Source: Echinococcus granulosus (taxonomy: Eukaryota > Platyhelminthes > Cestoda > Cyclophyllidea > Taeniidae). Taken from it: a stretch of 64,000 nt of DNA. Numbering within the stretch: the stretch's first letter is position 1; each line of letters starts with the position of its first letter. A program made the translations under genes and the position numbers. The notes beneath the pieces were generated by a model. The model saw nothing but the letters and a program-made list of their open reading frames with translations. It was not told where the DNA came from and searched no databases. Location: assembly GCF_000524195.1 (NCBI RefSeq), contig NW_020170427.1, positions 522,580-586,579 on the forward strand, given 5' to 3'. Below are positions 44,631 to 57,642 of the stretch, one piece after another.

Positions 44631-45260
44631 AGCAAACCACCTGTCTGGGTGTCAGTAGATTAAAGCAGTAGGAGGCGTCAGATTCCAGGTCACCCATGTT
44701 TTCCGAGCATCCCAGAATACGTTTCAAGAGTGATGGTAGTGGAAGTGGTAGTAGAGATCGTCCACTTACGAAGTAGAAGACGGTTGCTCTCTGTGGTAAG
44801 ACTCACTTAAATATATCGGCATGTAAAGGTCAGTCGCCTTGACCGCAGTCATCTAATTCTTTCCCGTTCGTTACTTTTCCACTATCTTAGGCTGAAAGTA
44901 AGACTAAAGCGGAAGCATGGGATAAGCTCACTCCAGAAGTAGGAGCGGGAGCAAAACGATAAGGAGTTTATTTAATATGATTTTAGTTTTGGTAGATTTA
45001 TTTACACCGGCTCGCATTCGTCTACTCTCACGCCATCCACAGATGCATAAAAAGATGTAGGAATGGAGGGATGGAAGGAAAAGTCAAGAATGATTAGGAT
45101 CAAGGTCAGTCATAGTATACCTGCGTTTGTTATAATTTTGTATGTTTGTTAAATAAGGGAAATGAAAAAAAGGATGGAATGACTGGGGGAGGAATTTACA
45201 ATAGTATTCAGTCGCTGCTACTGCCGCTGCTGCTGATGTGACCACTAAAATTACTGTAAT
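44631..45260 (+). repeat. Interspersed repeat, extension of family A
   Basis: This aligns with about 50070-51040 through CAGTAGATTAAAGCAGTA, CCAGGTCACCC, a GTAGTGGAAGTGG run, GCATTCGTCTACTCTCACGC, AAAGATGTAGGAATGGAGG and a CTGCTGC-type run. Several hundred bases match with strong divergence. It is a second piece of the long repeat present at 49245-51040. Confidence 0.55.
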
Positions 45261-47272
45261 GGGGGAATGACTAAGAAAGGGGATGGGAAGGCGGTAAAGA
45301 CGTTCATATATGAGAAAGGAAAACAGAGAGCTAGGAAGAAAGCAGGGTAAAACCAGTAAAAATGGCTAGAAAGAATAAGTGAATGCAATAGGGCTGAAAG
45401 GGGAGGTTTACAGCAGGCTGAGAAAAAGGCCTCGACGATCCCATAATTGCTAGCTTTGTTGTAACTTCTTCCTTTCCATTCTAGTCATTACCACCAAGAC
45501 AGTGAGAGTAACGATGAGCAAATCTTCGTTGCTTTCCCCTACGTTTCCTCATTTCTTCGGGCTGTTTTTAATCCAGTGAAAGCGACTACCATTTATCCAC
45601 CCAATGTGGCCCTTTATCATCCAAAATACAACTGCATAATTTTCTCATGCTTGGGCTGGGTATGCTAAAATTGGCGTGTCTTTAGCTGATCTCGCTCAAT
45701 TCCTTAAACTAATGTACAGCAATATTTTGCAAAAGTTAAAGGAAAGATTTTTACTAAAAAAGGTTTGTTTGGGTTATTTTATTCACTTTGGCACAACTTA
45801 GAACTATTTCTTTATAACTCCTTTTTGTGAAATTAAAATAATGCAGCTGCCGTATGAACCAGTGGTGTGTAGTGCTCTGAGGCGTCCACGAAGCTGTAAT
45901 AGAAAAATTTTGTGTTTTTTGTGTGGAATGGTTTAAAAGGCTAAAGCTAAACCATCACAAACACCTCCATTGCAGCCTCCAGAAATCTAAACACCATTAA
46001 ACAAAGGTTTAGCCATCCAGAAACCACCTGTTCATACTTCCATTACTAATGTTGCCCGCATCCACTTTTCTTGTTTCCTTTTTTATATTCACCTTATCCA
46101 TATCTACCCATCTATTTATTCAAGATCTACCCTAAACATCTTTACTTTTTTCTTTCATTCAAATTAAGTCCATTTATGTTTTCTCCGCCTAAGATTCTAT
46201 TATCCATCAACTATATTGTTACAGCAGTTCTCATCCAGTAATTTTGCTCCTTAAAACTTTTAATCACCTTTTCACACCTTATCCATCCATCCAGTTATTT
46301 ACTAATCTTCTTACTTATCGAATTATTCATCCATTCATTCGGTGCAAACGAACCCAGTGATAGAATATCAAACAGTAGCTATGAGTAGGTTTTCGTTTCT
46401 AGGGCTTGTGAAACATTCCAGTGGGTGCACAAAATTTCTGCCTTTCCTCAGCTTTGACTGTTCGGCCGGTTGACGCAGGCGATATGAGGTGTAGTTACGG
46501 AAAGGCGAATGCCAAGTTCGGCATCTCTCCACCTCGTTCTTCTAATCTCTCCATCGATGACGACGAACATTGTGGTTGTAGTACCGATATACAGGCAAAT
46601 GGGTGGACAGGGGAATAGGTAGATAGATGAGTGAATGGATGATGATTCCTAAAACACCTGACTGCTTTTACCTTAAACTTTACAAAAGTGGGAAGGCACT
46701 TCCGAACGCGAGTCAAATGCAACAAAGCTTGAGATTTCGCCTGGGCACGTATTCGGCTCTTTTATACTATCTATGGTCACATATTCGCTCTCCCAGCATG
46801 TGTTACTGTCAATCTCTAGATTTGCTATGATCTTAATTCAATTTCTTCTGTATATTTTAACGCAACCATTGTTAACGTTAGCTGGCCTGATATCTGATAT
46901 AGACGAAATGTATTTAGTCGATAATCATTGTGGAACGCTTTGGCTGGATACGATGGAACATCTTATTCGAATAAGTAAACTGAATTTAGAACGGTAGGAA
47001 ATAAACATCCACCATAGTTATAGCCTGCGATTCGAGTGATTGGTCAAGGACAAGAAACTTAACTGCCAAATACCTGCGATCGAACAGTAAAATAAAGGGA
47101 TGTGACTTACGCACCTAACAAGATTTTGACAGAGAGACAAGGAATTCATTTGGGTGTCGATCATACTAAACCGTGGTGTTCTTCCCTGATGGTTGATTAA
47201 GTACACTTTGTCTACATGGGACATCAGCCAAACTTGTCTACCTTACCGTCCATTCGCCACCATCGGTTGCGT

Positions 47273-47430
47273 ACGCGTGCCGGAGGTGTGGGATGAGCTG
47301 ATCCGAGGTGAGGTGGAGTGAGGATATCAGAGATCATGGCGGTATAAGCTGATGGCTTAAAATGAGCATTTCAAGAGTTATTTAAATTCACCTTGGGATA
47401 AAAAGGCCTTTTTTATGACGCGGGGTAGTG
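47273..47430 (+). repeat. Interspersed repeat family C, copy 1
   Basis: This aligns with 54737-54895: a GGTGAGGTG-rich block is followed about 60-70 bases later by AAAATGAG.TTTC.AGAG and TAAATTCACCT. It has only two copies in the window, both on the plus strand. No coding potential is evident. Confidence 0.45.
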
Positions 47431-48511
47431 GCGTATGAAACCAATTTGCTTGTCTAGATGTTAAATGGATAGTCTGAATTGCCGAAAGTTCGAGTGAACG
47501 CATCTACTTCCACTGTTTTACTTCTAAAACTTCTAACTAATAAAAGAGCCTTGCCAGCAACAGTCTATGTATTCAACAAAGCAGAACTTGATATCCACTG
47601 ATGGGGAACTATATTCCTTCAATTTTCCTACAACCGCAAATTTTATGGATCCATTCTTGGTTTAGATTCCTCAAAAATCTCTTCTTAAGAAGCTTCACTA
47701 CTGGAGCGAATCCCAGACAACTATACTTTGCGCATTTCTCTCCACCAGTGTTAGTAAATGAAAGAATTGCTTTCTCTTTGCATTCTAACCTTTGCCATTT
47801 ATCACTTTACTCCCGTCATCTTGCTTTCTGTTAAGAGAACACTTTGGTACCTTTCTCCACAGCTGCCCAAATGCAAGAAATCCATTTTCCACACGTTTGT
47901 ACTCAATTGCGTTGTTATTTTACCCCTACTTGTGGTACATGAGTTTGCCATAGCCACTGTAAAAGCGAAGGCGGAAATGCGTCGTTATTTTAGTAGCAGT
48001 CGAGTTTGCCAGATTTATGCAGCACCAGGTAATTAACTGAATAAATTAAATCCTTCTGCGCTACTAAAGGGACCGACTGATGCAGTTCTCAATATTTTTT
48101 CGTCAATCTTTAAAGTAGAAGGCACTTTGTTATCCTATTTAGTGAAATGTACAGGACAGTACACTACCAACACAGGATACGTACTACGATGTGTTTCTGC
48201 AGCTCCGAATTTGCAATCGGATTGCAGGAATGCGCACTGCTGATCCTCTACTGCAAGCACCCGCTCTTTTACAATCTCTGTTAAGAGGCGATTTCACAGG
48301 TGTCACGCCTCTTTCTGTCTTCAGCTATTAGCATCCTAAGTTACACATTGTTTGTGTTTCAATCTTGAATACCTTTATCAAATTGCAGACCCAGACTGGG
48401 CTAACCTGGTTGGTAACAAAGAAAAGGTGCTTAAAACCGACAACCATTGATTGCTGACTGCAGATGAAATTGAAGATGATAAATTTCACACATAGAGATC
48501 AAAATGGCTCA

Positions 48512-48660
48512 GTCGTGTGCCAGAAAGGGAGGTGACTCGGAGCGTGGCACCGACTACTGTTGCATTGTGCTTTTCTAGAAGAAGGAGGTGAAGAAAATGG
48601 CTGTGTGACACGCTGATGTGGACCACTCACCGACCATTTACCAGCTGTCCTCACGAATTC
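48512..48660 (-). repeat. Interspersed repeat family B, copy 2 (SINE-like?)
   Basis: On the minus strand this carries GGTCGGTGAGTGGTCC, CTTCACCTCCTTCTTC, GTCGGTGCCACGC and CCGAGTCACCTCCC, parallel to the copy at 44352-44510. The last block is again B-box-like. A third, partial copy lies at about 51590-51665 on the plus strand. Confidence 0.45.
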
Positions 48661-49244
48661 TTAGCGCCAGGGCACAGCCCATATCCTCGCCTCATCAACA
48701 ACAACTACAGTAACGCAATTATCATCATCATCAACCTCATCTTTCCTTTATTTGAGATGAGGGTGTTTTATGCCCATGCTTTGATTTGAAAAAAAAGGCT
48801 TTCATGTAATTTCCCCTGATTTTTCAGTCTTTCTGTAGGTCCCTTCATCCTAACAAGCTTAACTCAGTTTTTAGTAGGAAAAATCCATTCTTAATTCATT
48901 CAAGCATGATAATTACATATTTTTGTCACCTATGTTTTACTTTTGCTTGGTTTGCTTTTGCTTTTAGTAATCACGAAAACAATCGACTTCTAGCCACATG
49001 TGCTACTCACCCTTATTTTTATACCCCTCTGTCCATTTTGCTCGCGATCACGTTATTGCCAAAGAAGGTGGTAATCACTTAGAGTATCGAGAGACTACGG
49101 AGGATGGTAACGGAAGTGAAGATGAGGCTGTTTCCTACCCTTTTCTGCCTACTTCTTCCATCTCCACAGGCGCATTTCCCCGCTGTATGAGAAATGAGGC
49201 GGGAAGTGTTGCATTGCGTAGACTCACTACAAGGAGTGTAAGAA

Positions 49245-51040
49245 TAGGGCATTCCCTTGAGGGACTCACTAGCCACTTGGTGTTATTTACTGGTTTGACT
49301 GTTTCTCAAGAAGGAATTATTCTTGGTCACCTTCCATTTGTAGTGAGATGGATTGAGTTGAGTCGAGTTGATAAATAGGGAGGGAGAAAGAAGCGTATAG
49401 ATGGTATATGGAGTGATCTTGAATGTGGGCGTTTGATCTTTATCAGGTTGGACATTGTCTTGCACATAGGCAAGTACATAAAAAGGACGCGTGATACGGT
49501 AGAAGTGAAACGGTGGCCGCCTTGGTAGTAAGGTGGTATTGAATAGTCAGCAGAATAATGACATTTTGAGTAGCCTAACGAATATTAAAATAAAATCTAT
49601 ACGTCATTTCTCAACATAGCTCCTTAGTCGGTCAATTAACAATGCAAAACTTCGCCTTTTACTTTTATTGCGAATCACTCCATCAGTAGGCACACATTAA
49701 TCTGCATGATCAAGAGGAGAGCAGACTCCCTCTTGAGTGTAATGCAGCACCCATCATGGAGAGGCTCATCAAAATTTAGGAAGTACATTCTGGCATTGCG
49801 TACTCGTCTTTCCCAGGCACCACATAAAAAGCTTTCCGCTTTGTTTATTTTTACTTCTCCTGCCCAGCTTATTGTGCAGCAGCTATTAATATCATCTTTC
49901 TCTTCGTCGTACCCATCATTCTTACAAGCACTCGACCTTACACTAGGTCAGAGACGATTGAGTAAAATCACCTTTTTCCAGTGTTTCGATGATTACTCCA
50001 CTTCTTCTGCCTCTTCCGCATTTGGGTGAGGGTGTTTCAGGCCCTTTGTGCTGCCACCACACAACCCAATTGTTACAATATCAGTGGATTAGAACAGTAC
50101 GAGGCGTTAGTTTCCAGGTTACCCTTGTTTTTCGTTCTTGTTAGAATGTACTTACAGGGAAGCAGTAGTAGTAATAGGGGTAGTAGAAGGCAGCTCATGC
50201 GGACCGTTTACCTAAGAGGTAGAGAAGAGGATCTCGTCTTTCCGAAAGCGGTTGTTTCCTATGATAAAACCCACTTGAATGCATTGAAATGTGATTAGTC
50301 GTTACCCTGACTACGGTAACCTATTCTTTCCCTTTTGGTGTCGTTTTGATCTCGTAAACCAAAGAGACAGAGAACCTGTACAGTGAGTTTTTCGTCTATG
50401 ACCTTAAAAAGTAGAGATGACTATTAACTCTGTGGTTTTTCTCTGTAAAGTCGTACACTAGGATTAAAAATTTTGCTGTATGTCAGAGGAAAGAGCATGA
50501 GATGAAAGCTATTTAAGGGCGCTGGCAGACTACTACTCAGGCCCGTCATGTCTTGAACGTTGACCTCAGTACTGCAACAACGTCTAATGGTACGGATTAC
50601 AAATTCAGCTGTAATGATGGTATTAGATGAACGCTTTGCATTCTTCTGTAAGAATAGGATATTTCTCCTTCGTTATCTTAGTCCAGAAGTTAAACCAGAA
50701 ATAAAAGCACGGGACACTCTCACCCTAGAAGCAGAAAGTGGAAACAGAACGATAAGCAGTCTATTCAATAGGATTTTAGTTTTAACAGATTTACTAACAC
50801 CAGCACGCATTCGTCTGCTCTCACACCATCCACAGTTGCACAAAAAAGACGTAGGAATGGAGGACCAGAGGGAATGGGCAACAGTGACCAGGGTCAAGGT
50901 CAATCGTGGTATACCTGCGTTTGCTATGATCTCGTGTGCTTGTGAGAAAAAGCAAACGAGGAAGAAGAACGGAATGCTTGACTAAGGAAGTTTCAATCGT
51001 TTTTAGCCGCTGCTGCCGCTGATGCGACCGCTGCTAGTTC
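49245..51040 (+). repeat. Long interspersed repeat, fullest copy of family A
   Basis: 49245-49460 aligns with 55655-55860 and with the reverse complement of 41890-42085. 49860-50060 aligns with 56100-56300. 50070-51040 aligns with 44631-45260. The roughly 400 bp at 49465-49860 is not shared with the other copies and may be a later insertion. Joined, the copies suggest an element of at least 1.5 kb. I could not read an intact enzyme in it. Confidence 0.55.
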
Positions 51041-51589
51041 TTGAATCAAAAAAGATGAATGTGGAGCGAGGTTGAGGAAGTGGAGTTTAGGTGGGATGAG
51101 CGGGAAAGAAGAGGCAGTACTGTAACAAGGCCCATTTTTGTAAATATTGAAGAAGGTACCAGCAGGTGCCTATAGTAGGAGAGGGTTGATAAAATAAGAG
51201 CACTCACGCAACAATCGAGGAATGGTGTTGATACGGAGGTTGAATTGGAAGAGAAAATAAATTCATTTAAGAGAAGATGAAGGAAAGGATGGAATCAGGC
51301 TGAAATCAGCGGCAATTCCATTCTCGTGGTGATAATGACAGAGGCAGTAGAGATAGAAGTAGCAAGCTTGGTGATTGAGGTAGAATTTGCGATCGCCTCC
51401 GCCCTTCTTCTGCTGCCATTGAATAGGTATTGTTGTCTTTGTCGTTCCTGTAGTAGTTGCTGCTACTGCTGCAGCCTTTGGAAATAAGGCGAGGAGATGG
51501 GCTGTATTCTCACATTAAGTGTAGTCTAAGACAGGTGGCAGGTGTTCAGTGTGTCGTCAAGATAAGCGCAGCAGATCTCCATTCCTCTA

Positions 51590-51665
51590 TTTACGCTCAT
51601 CCATGCAAGCGAGTCCCAACAATGGTAGGTGCCAAGCTGCTGAGTGCTTCTTGGAGTCATCACTT
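51590..51665 (+). repeat. Repeat family B, partial copy 3
   Basis: CAACAATGGTAGGTGCCAAG and CTTGGAGTCATCACTTCTCC correspond to the end of the two family B copies on the minus strand. Its upstream part also shares the CAGCCCAT.TCCTCGCC block with the flank of copy 2. Confidence 0.4.
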
Positions 51666-54600
51666 CTCCAGAGACAGTGTATGAGCCACCTCTTCTTTTT
51701 GTAATGTTATCGACGCCAAAAGAACCTGCATAGTCAGTACTCAACAAGTAATAGTTTCACGCTTTCTCCACTTTGTTGCAGCCTTCAATGCACTTAAGAG
51801 TAATACGAAGGTACAGCTGAATAAGGCCGGGAATAACAGTAGATTGAGAAGGAACAGAAGAAAAATACTTACAACTATTAAACATCTCAATGACAGCATC
51901 TACAGAGGATCTAAAGAAGGATTTCATCCTAGAGTTGGTCTAGCGTGGGTTCAGAAGGAAAGCAATCCACAATCCGATGGCCGACTTGGTACTCTGGCGA
52001 TACACCCTGATCCGTGTTATGCTATTGCATCGTGCATCGGTCAGTCAAAGAGAAGGTGGAAATACCTTTCAGTTAACTTAAAACAAAGGGGACAACTTTA
52101 AGGAATGCCGATGTAATGTGCCACTTTCAGGCAGTAACAAGGCCTGAAGCAACGGCTCCGTTTTGTGAAGAGGAGATGTGTTAACGATAGCGAAATTGAG
52201 CATTGGACTAATGTGGTGGAGCGAAAGCTCAGCAGCAATGGCAATAGATAATTTTCGTGAGGGAATGAACTAACCATCTCTAAAGGAAGTGACATGCCTT
52301 TAGCACATCTAGCGTCCAGATCGAATTCACCGTCATGTATTTCCACCAGAAATGCACCTTGCAAACGAAAGAAATAGAATGCGACCTAATTTACCGTCTT
52401 TAAAAAAGTCACGTATTTTAAGTATCCTTGAATGAAGGAAGATCATTTACTATACGGGCTTAGCTTGGTGGTTAGACTATTTCGCAGGCAAACTGCTGGT
52501 GTTTGGGGGAATAAGAACTACTTTTCCAAGTTCCTTTCCAAACTTACTAAAGCAGTCGGTGATTACTACCCTCCTTCGACGAGATAATTCATAAAATTCA
52601 GTCACACAAACTACGTTTAAAAAATAGACTTTAAGTAAGCATCAAATGCGTCTTAATAAACGACTAGTAAACATGAAATCATGTAGTGGATCCCTAAAAT
52701 GTAACGCAGGCTTGTAGGTGCATTGCCTCTTCTACCATTTACTGCAACTCTAGGATATCTCTTGAATTCCAAAGTAAAAATGTTGCTTTCTTAAAGGACG
52801 CCATCGAATTACTCAAAGGACTTATTTGTGTTTGAAGAAGCGCTGGATGCAGATTTTAAATAGTTAAAAAATCATGACCTACACCACGCAAACTTAATTC
52901 AAATGAGAAAATTTCCTTTCTTGCAGACCAAATGTCAGCGGTTTTTGAACAAGTAAACACACAGCATCAAGCAATGATTACAAGAGGAAAGCAAAACGCA
53001 ATGACTAGTCCAGGTAGAGGACAGTTTCCAAAATCTGTCTTTCTTTTATCTATTCGAGGCGCAAAGGCCGCTAGAGTAGACTCAATTTCTGTGAGCCTAA
53101 GGAAATCAAGCATTCCTAACTAGTTGGTTACCATGCTGGAGGGAATGCCGCTAAAGTAATTAATGTTGGCAAATCGCACAGGGCCGCAAAACCCCGTTCT
53201 TTCGATTGAGGGTAAAATCATTCTTTATGAAAAATTTCAGAGTTGCCTGCTTTTTGGACGTTGAGAGAGAGGTGTTATTAGACGCACTGCTATCATCGTC
53301 CTCCTCTCTTAGCTGGACTGTACTACCGTTATTACGGCTCGTTGCAGTTGCTGAATCATGATCTCGACATTAAGAGTTGCCAGATGTACTTTGGACAAGC
53401 AATTGTTTATTGGAGTTTACAAGTGGAGAGAAACTAAAAGAATCATTTTTGAAGTAGGATAAGAAACTCCGAACTGCAGTGTTTTGATCTGATGATAAAG
53501 CTATTGCTATTTTGTCGACAGGAGACACCGGTTTAAATAACTCAGTTCATTGTCTATTCTCGGCCAGAGAAAGTGTAAGGGTGGTGGAAGGTTCTGTCAA
53601 CTCCGCTTGTCTGTAAGTATCCTTTTTATGCCTTATTTATAGATAGGCAAAGTGGGAAGTGACCGGGTAACACGTACACCAGCTGTCAATGTGACGGAAA
53701 TGAGTGAGCAAACGCCAAGCTAACCTATGTAAGAAGATTTTAGTCGCTAGTTTGAATCCATGCGCAAAAAGTCACCCACACGTGTGTGGATACAGTCAGC
53801 ATCAATCTCTACTCTAACCGCGCTTAACTGTTTGGTTCGTCGCCTTACCAAAATCACACCACAAATACCAAGCGGTTCGAGAGATAGAAGGACGAATGAC
53901 ACGTCTACTTGTCATCGATATGAAGGGATGAGAAGTACCATGAAATGGGTTTGTGGGCAGCCAACCAATCAATCTCCTATTTTACAACCACTTGACTGCG
54001 ATTGGTAGTTTGTTAAAGTAATTTTGATGGAAGATTTGAATTAATACAGAAGTGGGGTAGAAAATTCTTGCAGAAGGTTTCATGAAACAGGACTGCGCTA
54101 CTTTCCAGATATCTGCAGATAGATGATGCCAATGCAGAGTTCGCTGCTGCTACAAAAGAGCTGGGAAGAAGAATTACAGTTCAACGTAGAGATTATGGAA
54201 GAGAGAGATAAACAAGAGCTCTGTTTAACTTGTTACCACATCGGCTCAGAGCTGCTTTATGTCCGAAAAGCAACTGTTAGTAAAGAATATGAAAGAGAAA
54301 ATGACTCACTTTCATTCCATCATTACCGTAGCAATTGCAAGATCCATCCTTTCAAAGTCAGAATCTGTCACTTTCAAATGATCCCACCTGGATTTACTCC
54401 CAACGACTGGCAAAATAAGCAAGATTTCTTAACTGGCAATTCATTAAAGTGAGCCTCACCGCTGCTAGTTACCCTTCGTTAGGTAGGCGATTAAAGTAGA
54501 TCACTTGGGAAGAAGTGCTGCAAACGGCAATTTCTCCCTTCTTTACTGCTGCCGGTCGGATCTTGAAGTCAACGAAGACAGCAGAAACGTACATCAACAA

Positions 54601-54736
54601 ACAAGAAATTCGGCGGGAATAATAGCAGCCTGGTAAATAGCCCATCGGCTAGTTATCTGCAAAGGCCGTGATCGAAGTCACAGAAAGTTAAGTGACATTT
54701 TTAAATGAGAGGGTTGCTTTCAGTAATCGAGATATG

Positions 54737-54895
54737 CGTTGAGGAGGAGGTTTAAGACTAGCTGGTCCAAGGTGAGGCGAGGTTGTAGGGGACCAAGGTG
54801 GTGGACATTGACTATTTTAAAATGAGAGTTTCTAGAGAGATCTAAATTCACCTCAGGACGAATGGATTCGAAATGGTGAAAAAGGAGTGGCCACT
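54737..54895 (+). repeat. Interspersed repeat family C, copy 2
   Basis: CCAAGGTGAGGCGAGG followed by TTTTAAAATGAGAGTTTC and ATCTAAATTCACCTC parallels the copy at 47273-47430. The flanks differ, so this is an interspersed repeat and not a local duplication. Confidence 0.45.
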
Positions 54896-55654
54896 AGCAG
54901 GGTGACTGAACATCAAATTCCAACATATTCTACTAAATTTGACTATAGAGACTAAATGTTTTCGGGATTAGAGGAACCTCTTCTCTACATTGTAGTTTAA
55001 GAGTTTCCGTGACCCGACTACTATTGCAACTATTCAAATGTATTGTCGGGTGAACAAGAAAAAAAGATGACCTGATAACCTGTACTTTGTACTGCTTTCA
55101 TTCACTGTCATTCTAGCAGGTGGTTTGTGTGATCGAAAATGAAAAATTTGACTCCTTTCCCGGAGGCGTGACACATTCTCAAGTTCGTAATGTAGCTTAA
55201 TAAATTTGTACGGATTCAACCACTGCTGAAAGCGTCTTAGAGCTCTTTGAATCTTGAAACAATCACCACAATAACCTTTTTAAAGAAGTACAGACAAGCT
55301 GTGGTAAGCGCTTTTATGCACCATTTTGTCACTGAAAGCCAAAAAATTGTCTCTGATTGCCGTCCCTTCTGTCTTAATCATTCCTCAACCCTTCCTCTCA
55401 TTTCATGTGTTGCCGGGAGACTGTCGCATGCTAACATCTAATAAAGGTGTTAATCAGTTGGAGTTCAAAGAATCCCCATCAGGGTAGTTCAGAGGACGAA
55501 GTTAGAAATGAAGATGGAGCCAATCATTGCATCCTTTAACTCACTTTCTGCTTCCATCTCCACAAGTAAGCTTTGCAACTGCATGAAGCAATGCATTTTG
55601 CTGAGTTTGATTGCTTTGACTCAGCAGAAGGAGACTAAGAATAGAGCGTTTCTC

Positions 55655-56330
55655 CTACGGACACATCAGTCACCAGGCACTTTGCCCTAGTCAATACCGC
55701 TGACTGTTCCCTAAAAAGGAAAAGTTTATCTTAGCAAACTTCCATTTATAGTGCCTTGGATTGGACTGTGTAGAGAATATCGATAGGGAGATATTGAAAG
55801 TGAAAAGTAGGTGGATAACATTGACTTCAGATGTGGTTGATTGGCCTTTAACAGGTGAGAAAAGGCTTTTGCAGTGCATCGCACATCCGCACAAATCTAC
55901 GAAGGTGCATAATGTGATGTGGATGAAAAGGTGAGCGCTTTAGAAATGCGGGATGGATAGTGGAAAGTGGTAGTGAATAGGACCATCTACCTACCTTGGA
56001 GGGACTTATCACTAAAATTAATGGAGAGTGCAATGCGGTAGAGCATACCCTATCTTTTCAAAAAGCCATAAGAAAGGCTTTCCTCATTTCTTTATTCCCC
56101 ATAGCCTCTGCTCACCTATTAGTGTAGCACCTATTAAATAGTCTTTCTCTTATCGTGCCCACCACCTTCACAAACATTTGGGTTTGCAGTGGGTCAGTGA
56201 AGATTGCATTAAGCCACGGCCTTCTAAGGTTTGGGTGATTACTCCACATCTGTGGAATGAGGGTGCTGCATGCCTTTGGGTTGAAGTAGGAGAAGCTGAC
56301 TGCTCTGCTTGATTGTTCTTGCCTTACGTA
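55655..56330 (+). repeat. Interspersed repeat family A, copy 2
   Basis: This is homologous along about 650 bp to the reverse complement of 41468-42085 and in parts to 49245-50060. All copies keep the same order of blocks: GCCCTAGTCA, CTTCCATTTATAGTG, TTGATTGGCCTT, CACTAAAATTAATGG, GTGAAGATTGC, GAGGGTG. Confidence 0.6.
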
Positions 56331-57601
56331 GCAGGAAACGTTGCCTGTCTGTTTAAGAACCTTCAAAGTCTATACTTGCACAACTTGCATTTGCAGCAGT
56401 AGTAATACCCTTATCAGTTCATTGGCGTAGGAGAAGACGGGAGGAAGACCATATTTTTGGCATTTTTTGGAAGAAAAGGGTAATGAATAGCATGTTTGAG
56501 TGACGACAACGTGCTTTGAAACACGCACACTACATTAACTTGCACGACTCTACAAGTGTAATTGAATATGCTGATATACAGCTGAGAGTAGATATTGTTA
56601 ACGCATGCCTAGGTCACCCATTGAAGGCTTTGATATCTACGCACAAAGGCACTTCAAGTGTGTAGCTTTACCGGATAAAGAGAAGCAAAAGAAAAATGTG
56701 ACAAAAGCGTTATCTCTTATAGGCGTTGACATTGTAGTGTTCGGAGCGATGCAGGATGTTGGGTCAGTGGAGCAAGAAGAGGAGGAATCACTAGCACCAG
56801 AGCCACTGCTAATAGCAGCTCCTGTAACACTAATGGGACCTGAGAGCTGAGCAATCGGTAGGACAGAGGATTTCGATGTAGGGAGAAGTGAAAATGTACC
56901 TGAATGTTGGACTTGCAACGGCACCATAAACACTCCTGCTGCCACAGTCTTTTGTGCGTCACCGATTTGTTGAATTATCAGAAAAATCAAGACGTCGTAG
57001 GGAATCCGTTGATTATACGATCTGTTGGACGTAGAGAAGTTCTTAAGTCGATTTTTGATGCACAGCAAGAATGACCTCCAGAAATGGGAGTTTTAATCCA
57101 AATCACTAAACAAATATTAAAGTTTACCTAGTATTCTATCCCTACTAGTTCTTCTCCATCCTCTAATCATTTAACATGGATTTAGTCCAGCTTTCTTATT
57201 TGTAACCATTCCATCCGAAACTATCATTCCGTCCATTTTAGATCTCTGCGCGACAATTTTCTTTCCTAAATCTACCTACATTCTCTCCCTGTCATTCTAC
57301 TATTCGTTAAACATCTTTTTGGTAAATCAACACGCAAACAGTGAATATCAAGTTGGATGATTCCAGATGAAGCGAGTTACAAGTAATCCTGAATTGGCCT
57401 TAACAATACGATTTCATCCACCTTAATAGACATTCAATCGACAAAGTAATTTAACCTGCTTCGAGGTGATAAGTTTAAACTGGATTACTTTGACAGAAAA
57501 GACACCAACAGTGAAATGGACATAAGTTGTAGCGATCCAACAGTTTCCTCCGGCTTATAGCAAAGAATGGCTACAGTAACACGAGTTCTTGGAGAGCAAA
57601 A

Positions 57602-57642
57602 TGAATGACAAATCGCATTTTGCGAATACGATTTGTCATTCA
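57602..57642. repeat. Perfect 14-bp inverted repeat (hairpin)
   Basis: TGAATGACAAATCG at 57602-57615 is the exact reverse complement of CGATTTGTCATTCA at 57629-57642, with a 13-base loop. The stem is too short for a microRNA precursor, and no neighbouring gene suggests a role. Confidence 0.8.

Noticed and set aside
53700..53770. Possible tRNA (B-box-like GTTTGAATCC)
   Set aside because: No A box at proper spacing and no cloverleaf arms could be drawn.
56637..57068. 143-codon Ser/Thr-rich minus-strand open frame
   Set aside because: Low-complexity composition in repeat-rich DNA, no ATG context or splice support, no family similarity.
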